Assembly (NCBI GenBank): GCA_937872165.1
Contig: CALMOR010000158.1
Coordinates: forward strand, 29,322 to 39,355
Length of the DNA stretch: 10,034 nucleotides
From: an uncultured Burkholderiales bacterium
GTDB taxonomy: Bacteria; Pseudomonadota; Gammaproteobacteria; Burkholderiales; Burkholderiaceae_D
Reading direction: 5' to 3'
The notes under the pieces are model-generated. The model worked only from the letters and a program-made list of their open reading frames with translations, was not told where the DNA came from and searched no databases. Of this stretch, positions 5,934-10,034 are shown one piece after another. A program made the position numbers and the translations under genes. How positions within the stretch are numbered: the first letter of the stretch is position 1; each line of letters opens with the position of its first letter.

Positions 5934-6953
5934 ATGCGCCCTTCCCTCGTCGATCGCCTGCATTCGTCCGCCTCCATGGCTTCCCTGCCGCTCTTCTCCT
6001 CGTCGTTCATGCCGCCCGGGCCCGCGTCGTTCGCGCCGTCCCGGCCCGCGGACCCGCCGCCCGAGTCCCCGCCTCTCGTCGCGCTCCCCGTCACGCTCCC
6101 CGTGGCACCCGCCGCTGTCGCACCCACTGCGGTCGTGCCAACCCCATCGTCCCCGATCGACCGCACCGAGGCGGCTCTCCGCGAAGCCGGTCTGGCCGGA
6201 CGCTTCTGGCGCGGCAACGCGCTGTCCGCATCGCCGCTGCCGTCCGTACCCAGCGGCTTTCGCGCACTGGACGAACAGTTGCCCGGCGGGGGCTGGCCCT
6301 CGCACTGCCTGACCGAACTGCTGCTCTCGCATCACGGCATCGGCGAGATCCGTTTCCTCGCGTCCACGTTGTCGTCGTTGACGCAGGCCGGCCGCGAGAT
6401 CGTCCTGCTGGCGCCGCCGCACATCCCGGATCCCACCGGCTGGGCCCAGCTCGGCATCGACATGCGGCACGTGCTGATCGTCCGCACGCCGCGTCCGGCC
6501 GATCGGCTGTGGGCGCTCGAAGAGAGCCTGAGGAGTTCGGCGTTCGGCGCGCTCGTCGCATGGCTGCCCGAAGACCGCACGCTGGCGCGTCACGACGCGT
6601 TGCGTCGTCTGCAGTCGGCGGCATCGTCGGCCAACGGCCTCTCGTTCCTGATGCGGCCCGCCGCGGCCCAGTACCACGCGTCGCCGGCTCCCTTGCGCAT
6701 GACGCTCGCCATCGGTCAGCCCGACGGCGACCGCCGAACGTTGTCGGTCCGCCTGCTCAAGCGTCGGGGACCGGTCCTCGCGAAGCCCTTGAACCTGATG
6801 CTTCCCGAGGTCCATCGAGGCATGAAGGCCTTCACCCGTAATGCGAGACCTTCCCTCCCGCACACCGCATCGCACATCGCGGGTGCGACACCCGCTACCC
6901 TCATGGACACGCATGCTCTGGCTGGCTCTCCACTGTCCCACGCTGCCGCTTGA
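5934..6953 (+). CDS. imuA: Translesion-synthesis-associated protein ImuA (RecA-like)
   Basis: 339 residues from ATG 5934, 4 nt after the lexA stop. ImuA works with ImuB and DnaE2 in damage-induced mutagenesis and is a RecA-related fold that lacks the recombinase function. Seen: a family-typical core beginning about residue 75 (IDRTEAALREAGLAGRFWRG), followed by VPSGFRALDEQLPGGGWP and LTELLLSHHGIGEIRFL. Where RecA has its P-loop there is no GK[ST], so ATP binding is doubtful, as in other proteobacterial ImuA proteins. The tail (MDTHALAGSPLSHAAA) also resembles the family. Odd: about 75 residues precede the core, and 26-74 are almost entirely Pro, Ala, Val and Ser. Either this is a disordered N-terminal arm or the true start is further in; ATG at 5976 (Met15) would still retain the arm. 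The 3' end overlaps imuB by 41 nt. Confidence 0.88.
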   Translation: MRPSLVDRLHSSASMASLPLFSSSFMPPGPASFAPSRPADPPPESPPLVALPVTLPVAPAAVAPTAVVPTPSSPIDRTEAALREAGLAGRFWRGNALSASPLPSVPSGFRALDEQLPGGGWPSHCLTELLLSHHGIGEIRFLASTLSSLTQAGREIVLLAPPHIPDPTGWAQLGIDMRHVLIVRTPRPADRLWALEESLRSSAFGALVAWLPEDRTLARHDALRRLQSAASSANGLSFLMRPAAAQYHASPAPLRMTLAIGQPDGDRRTLSVRLLKRRGPVLAKPLNLMLPEVHRGMKAFTRNARPSLPHTASHIAGATPATLMDTHALAGSPLSHAAA

Positions 6954-8520
6954 TTGCATCCTGCGACGCTGGCCCGAGGGACTCGACCCCGCACTTGCGG
7001 TCACCGATCTCGACGGCAGTCGTCGGCTGATCAGGGTCGCCACGGCGAAGGCCCAGACCTCTGGCGTGGTCGCGGGTCAGAGCGTGGCCACCGCACTCGC
7101 CCTGCTGCCCGACCTGATCCTGATCGCCCGCAAGGTCGAGGACGAGCGCATTGCAGTGACCGAAGCCGCGCTCGCCGCATTGCGCTTCACGCCCCTCGTT
7201 TCGCTGCGCGCGTCGGGGCTGGTGATGGAAATCTCCGCCAGCCTGCGACTCTTCGGTGGTCGTCGCCTGTTGAAGCACAGCCTCGCCGAAGCGATGCGCG
7301 TGCAGGGCCTCTCCATCGCCTCGGCCCAAGGACCCACGCCGCACGGTGCGTGGCTGCTTGCGCTGGAGCATGCGCGGCGTCGCGCGAAGGCGGAAATGCT
7401 GCGGGCCCGAGACCCGTCGCGGGTCGCCCCGGTCTCGCGGCCCGGCCAGGACTTCGCGACCGCGCTCGACGCGTTGCCCATCGGTCACCTCGAATCCGTC
7501 CAGTCTTCGCTCGGGCGCCTCGAAGGCATCGGCATCCGGACCTTCGCCGACCTGCGTCGACTGCCGGTCAAGGGGCTCGCGCGTCGTTTCGGGCCCGCGC
7601 TGATCGACGAGCTCGCTCGCGCCTCCGGGGACAGGCCCGATCCCCAGACCCTGTTCGAGGCGCCGTCGCGCTTCGACACGCGCATCGAGCTGATGGCGCG
7701 CGTCGAGAGCGCCGAGGCGCTGGTGTTCGCGAGCCGACGGCTGCTCGAGCAGATGACCGGCTGGCTCGCCGCGCGACGCGCGGCGGTACGAAGCTTCACG
7801 CTGGTCCTGCATCACGATCGCTGGACCCGCGATGCCATTCCGCCCACCCCCGTCGAGATCGTGCTGGCCACGCCCGGCAACGACCTGACCCGGCTCGCGA
7901 CGCTGGTCCGCGAACACCTGTCGCGTCTCGAACTGCCGGCACCGGTCCTCGAGCTGTCGCTCGAGGCGCCGGCCATCGTGGAGGAATGCGAGGCGCACGG
8001 CTCGCTCTTCCCGGAGCGCGAGCGCGCGACCGAAACGCTCGCGCGCCTGCTCGAGAAGCTCACGGCGCGACTCGGACGCGAGGCCACGACGCGTCTCGAA
8101 CGCGTGGCCGACCATCGACCCGAGCGCGCCTGGCGCGAGGTCGGCGGCGACCTGCTCGAGGAGCGCGTCGCGGTGGCATCGGCGCGAAGCTCGCGAACCA
8201 CCGCGGCAACCACCATCCGACCCGCATCGAACACGATCGATGGCGGGCAGCCGGGGCGTTCGTGCGGCCCGCGCCCGGTCTGGCAACTGCCCGAGCCGCA
8301 GCCGCTCGAGGTCCGCGCCGAGCGACCGGTCTACGAGGCGTCGCCGCTCGATCTCGTGGCCGGACCGGAACGGATCGAGACCGGCTGGTGGGACGACGCT
8401 CCAGCCACCCGCGACTACTTCATCGGCGAAAATGCCGAGGGCCGGCTCGTCTGGATCTACAAGGAACGCCTGCCCGCCCCGGGCAAGCCCCTCTGGTACC
8501 TGCAGGGTCTGTTCGGTTGA
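6913..8520 (+). CDS. imuB: Inactive Y-family polymerase-like mutasome adaptor ImuB
   Basis: 535 residues from ATG 6913. The frame is open further upstream, but MLWLALHCPTLPLD is the characteristic ImuB N-terminus. ImuB resembles DinB-type polymerases yet is catalytically dead; it bridges the beta clamp, ImuA and DnaE2. Seen: the Y-family metal ligands are absent, with His7 near the first Asp position and Arg99-Ala100 (VSLRASGLVMEIS) in place of the Asp-Glu pair. The SLRLFGG signature follows at 110-116. A helix-hairpin-helix-like segment is at about 200-225 (LGRLEGIGIRTFADLRRLP), a little-finger-like domain at about 250-355, then a variable linker. The C-terminal module is recognisable by RDYFIGENAEGRLVWIYKER and a final WYLQGLFG. 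A clamp-binding QLxLF motif would be expected near 360, but AHGSLF (361-366) stands there with the Gln missing. It overlaps imuA by 41 nt, so the two are translationally linked. Confidence 0.92.
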   Translation: MLWLALHCPTLPLDCILRRWPEGLDPALAVTDLDGSRRLIRVATAKAQTSGVVAGQSVATALALLPDLILIARKVEDERIAVTEAALAALRFTPLVSLRASGLVMEISASLRLFGGRRLLKHSLAEAMRVQGLSIASAQGPTPHGAWLLALEHARRRAKAEMLRARDPSRVAPVSRPGQDFATALDALPIGHLESVQSSLGRLEGIGIRTFADLRRLPVKGLARRFGPALIDELARASGDRPDPQTLFEAPSRFDTRIELMARVESAEALVFASRRLLEQMTGWLAARRAAVRSFTLVLHHDRWTRDAIPPTPVEIVLATPGNDLTRLATLVREHLSRLELPAPVLELSLEAPAIVEECEAHGSLFPERERATETLARLLEKLTARLGREATTRLERVADHRPERAWREVGGDLLEERVAVASARSSRTTAATTIRPASNTIDGGQPGRSCGPRPVWQLPEPQPLEVRAERPVYEASPLDLVAGPERIETGWWDDAPATRDYFIGENAEGRLVWIYKERLPAPGKPLWYLQGLFG

Positions 8521-8541
8521 ACCCCTCTCCTTTCGACCCTC

Positions 8542-9960
8542 ATGCGCCTCGCCTTCGTCGATCTCGAGACCACCGGCGGTTCGCCGATCGAGGACCGCAT
8601 CACCGAGGTCGGCATCATCGAGGTCGATCTCGACGAGCCCGCCCGACCGGTGCGCGAGTGGTCGGCGCTGGTCAATCCCGACGCGCCGATCCCGCCTTTC
8701 ATCGAGACGCTCACCGGCATCACCAACGCGATGGTCGCCGACGCGCCGCGCTTCGAGGAGCTCGCCGACGACATCCTCGCGCGCCTCGACGGCCGCCTCT
8801 TCATCGCGCACAACGCGCGCTTCGACCACGGCTTCCTCAAGAACGCGTTCCGTCGCCTGGACCGGCCCTTCCGGCCGCCGGTGCTGTGCACGGTGCGGCT
8901 GTCGCGCAAGCTCTACCCTGGCTATGCGCGGCACAACCTCGACACGCTGATCGAGCGGCATCGGCTCGTGGTCGACATGCGTCATCGCGCGCTCGGCGAT
9001 GCCCGCCTGTTGTGGCAACTCTGGCAGCGCTTCCACGACGCGTTGCCGGCCGACCGGATCGTCACGGCCATCGACCAGCTCACCGCGCGACCCAGCCTGC
9101 CGCGCCATCTCGACCCCGACGTGCTCGACACGCTGCCGAAGACGGCGGGCGTCTATCTCTTCCACGGCGAACCCACCGACGAAGAGAAGACGCGATGCGT
9201 CGAGGAGCCGCGTCCGCTCTACGTCGGCAAGGCGAAGAACCTGCGCCAGCGGGTGATGGCGCACTTCACCGGCGACCATCTGTCGGTGCGCGAGATGGAG
9301 ATCTCGCAGCAGATGACGCGACTCGAATGGATCGAGACCGGCGGCGGCACGCAGCACGACCTCGGCGCGTTGCTGACCGAGGCCACGCTGGTCAAGCGGC
9401 GCATGCCGGCCTACAACCGGCAGCTGCGCCGGAGCGAGGACGTGTGCGCGTGGCGACTCGTCGTCGACCGGGCTCGCGGACGATGGAAGCTCGCGCTCGC
9501 GCGGCCCGACGACCTCTTCTTCGCCCAGGACCCCGACCTGCACGGACCGTTCGCCACGCCGCGCCAGGCCGGTGTCGCGCTGCGCGCCATCGCCGATGCG
9601 CACGGCCTCTGTCCGGCGCTGCTCAAGCTCGACAAGGCCCATCCCGGCAAGCCGTGCTTCTCGCACCAGGTCAGGCGCTGCCGAGGCGCTTGCATCGGGC
9701 TCGAGACCGTGGCCGAGCACACGGAGCGACTGAAGCAGGCGCTGGCCTCGACGGCCATCGTGCCGTGGCCGTTCGACGGCGCGATCGCATTTCGCGAAGG
9801 CCGCAGCTTCCATGTCGTGGACGGCTGGGCCTATCTCGGCATGGCCGACTCGATCGGCGCGGCGCGGCGCCTGTCCATCACCACCCCCCTCTTCGATCAA
9901 GACGTCTACCGCCTGCTGGTCCGACGCATCGACACGATGGAGGTCGTGCGGCTGACGTGA
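8542..9960 (+). CDS. DEDDh 3'-5' exonuclease fused to UvrC/Cho-like GIY-YIG endonuclease
   Basis: 472 residues from ATG 8542, 21 nt after imuB on the same strand; no Shine-Dalgarno is visible. Domain 1 (about 1-165) is a DnaQ-like exonuclease: Asp7 and Glu9 in FVDLETTG, Asp95 in AHNARFDHGFL, His148 and Asp153 in MRHRALGDARLLWQ, so all five DEDDh residues are intact. Domain 2 (about 198-300) is GIY-YIG: GVY at 203-205, YVG at 227-229, Arg in NLRQRV, Glu280 in LLTEATLVKRR and Asn292 in AYNRQL, also intact. Between GVY and YVG the loop is about nine residues longer than usual. A Cys-rich segment follows (Cys357, 372, 380, 384; GKPCFSHQVRRCRGAC), resembling the UvrC/Cho region after the nuclease. 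The same architecture is known elsewhere, for example mycobacterial Rv2191. Role inferred: damage incision plus end trimming. Its placement suggests SOS control through read-through from the lexA promoter. Confidence 0.88.
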   Translation: MRLAFVDLETTGGSPIEDRITEVGIIEVDLDEPARPVREWSALVNPDAPIPPFIETLTGITNAMVADAPRFEELADDILARLDGRLFIAHNARFDHGFLKNAFRRLDRPFRPPVLCTVRLSRKLYPGYARHNLDTLIERHRLVVDMRHRALGDARLLWQLWQRFHDALPADRIVTAIDQLTARPSLPRHLDPDVLDTLPKTAGVYLFHGEPTDEEKTRCVEEPRPLYVGKAKNLRQRVMAHFTGDHLSVREMEISQQMTRLEWIETGGGTQHDLGALLTEATLVKRRMPAYNRQLRRSEDVCAWRLVVDRARGRWKLALARPDDLFFAQDPDLHGPFATPRQAGVALRAIADAHGLCPALLKLDKAHPGKPCFSHQVRRCRGACIGLETVAEHTERLKQALASTAIVPWPFDGAIAFREGRSFHVVDGWAYLGMADSIGAARRLSITTPLFDQDVYRLLVRRIDTMEVVRLT

Positions 9961-9995
9961 GGGCTGCATTGGCGGCAAGGGTCGACGAACTCGAA

Positions 9996-10022
9996 CTCGC
10001 GCGGGTACTAGACCGGCGCGAG
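9996..10022. terminator. GC-rich hairpin downstream of the nuclease gene, possible transcript end
   Basis: CTCGCGC at 9996-10002 pairs with GCGCGAG at 10016-10022; after one mismatch, two further G-C pairs leave a 7-nt loop (TACTAGA). There is no T-run after it. It starts 36 nt after the nuclease stop codon, which suits an operon end, but the window closes 12 nt later. No gene is recognisable in 9961-10034. Confidence 0.35.
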
Positions 10023-10034
10023 CCGGGTCTTGAC

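Noticed and set aside
8511..8522. GTTC-GGTT-GAAC at the end of imuB as a second LexA site
   Set aside because: The half-sites have the opposite polarity to GAAC-N4-GTTC and lie inside the imuB coding end without a promoter; probably chance.
6901..9978. A 1025-codon open frame on the minus strand, opposite imuB and the nuclease gene
   Set aside because: It is antisense to two genes with clear family motifs, its translation is Arg/Glu/Gln-rich without any recognisable domain, and long spurious frames are normal at this GC content.
9961..10034. Start of another gene after the nuclease
   Set aside because: Only 74 nt remain, no start with a plausible ribosome site is visible on either strand, and the translations show nothing recognisable.

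Overview
The window is GC-rich, densely coded, contiguous bacterial chromosome. The gene set points to a Gram-negative proteobacterium, probably high-GC beta- or gammaproteobacterial: a POT-type peptide transporter, lipoproteins and exported envelope proteins, and a lexA-imuA-imuB mutagenesis cassette. The sequence alone does not fix a genus. No tRNA, rRNA, CRISPR array, insertion sequence or integrase is visible.

Left part (1-5016). The C-terminal half of a proton-coupled oligopeptide transporter ends at 707. It converges on a four-gene minus-strand cluster that reads from 5016 down to 722: an exported DUF4331-family protein, a 106-residue lipoprotein, an exported TPR protein, and a HupE/UreJ-type membrane protein with an N-terminal exported domain and an EF-hand-like loop. 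Gaps are 23 nt, 64 nt (holding a strong hairpin) and a 4-nt GTGA stop/start overlap, so the four are probably one envelope-directed operon. Every member carries a signal peptide or a membrane domain. Its function is unknown; the HupE part suggests a metal ion.

Middle (5017-5308). A 292-nt divergent intergenic region holds an almost textbook sigma70 promoter (TTGACG, 17 nt, extended TG-n-TATCGT). A perfect 20-bp palindrome with core GAAC-GATC-GTTC follows directly. This is the expected layout of a LexA-repressed SOS promoter driving the plus-strand genes.

Right part (5309-9960). A self-cleaving LexA-family repressor is followed 4 nt later by imuA. imuA overlaps imuB by 41 nt, and imuB is followed after 21 nt by a DEDDh exonuclease fused to a UvrC/Cho-like GIY-YIG nuclease. 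The first three form the known LexA-controlled mutasome cassette. The usual last member, the error-prone polymerase DnaE2/ImuC, is not in the imuB-proximal place. The nuclease fusion sits there instead, which suggests an SOS unit joining translesion synthesis with damage incision and trimming. The last 74 nt contain a GC-rich hairpin and no recognisable gene.

All coordinates, motif positions and counts were read by hand. Family assignments rest on recognised motifs, not on database searches.
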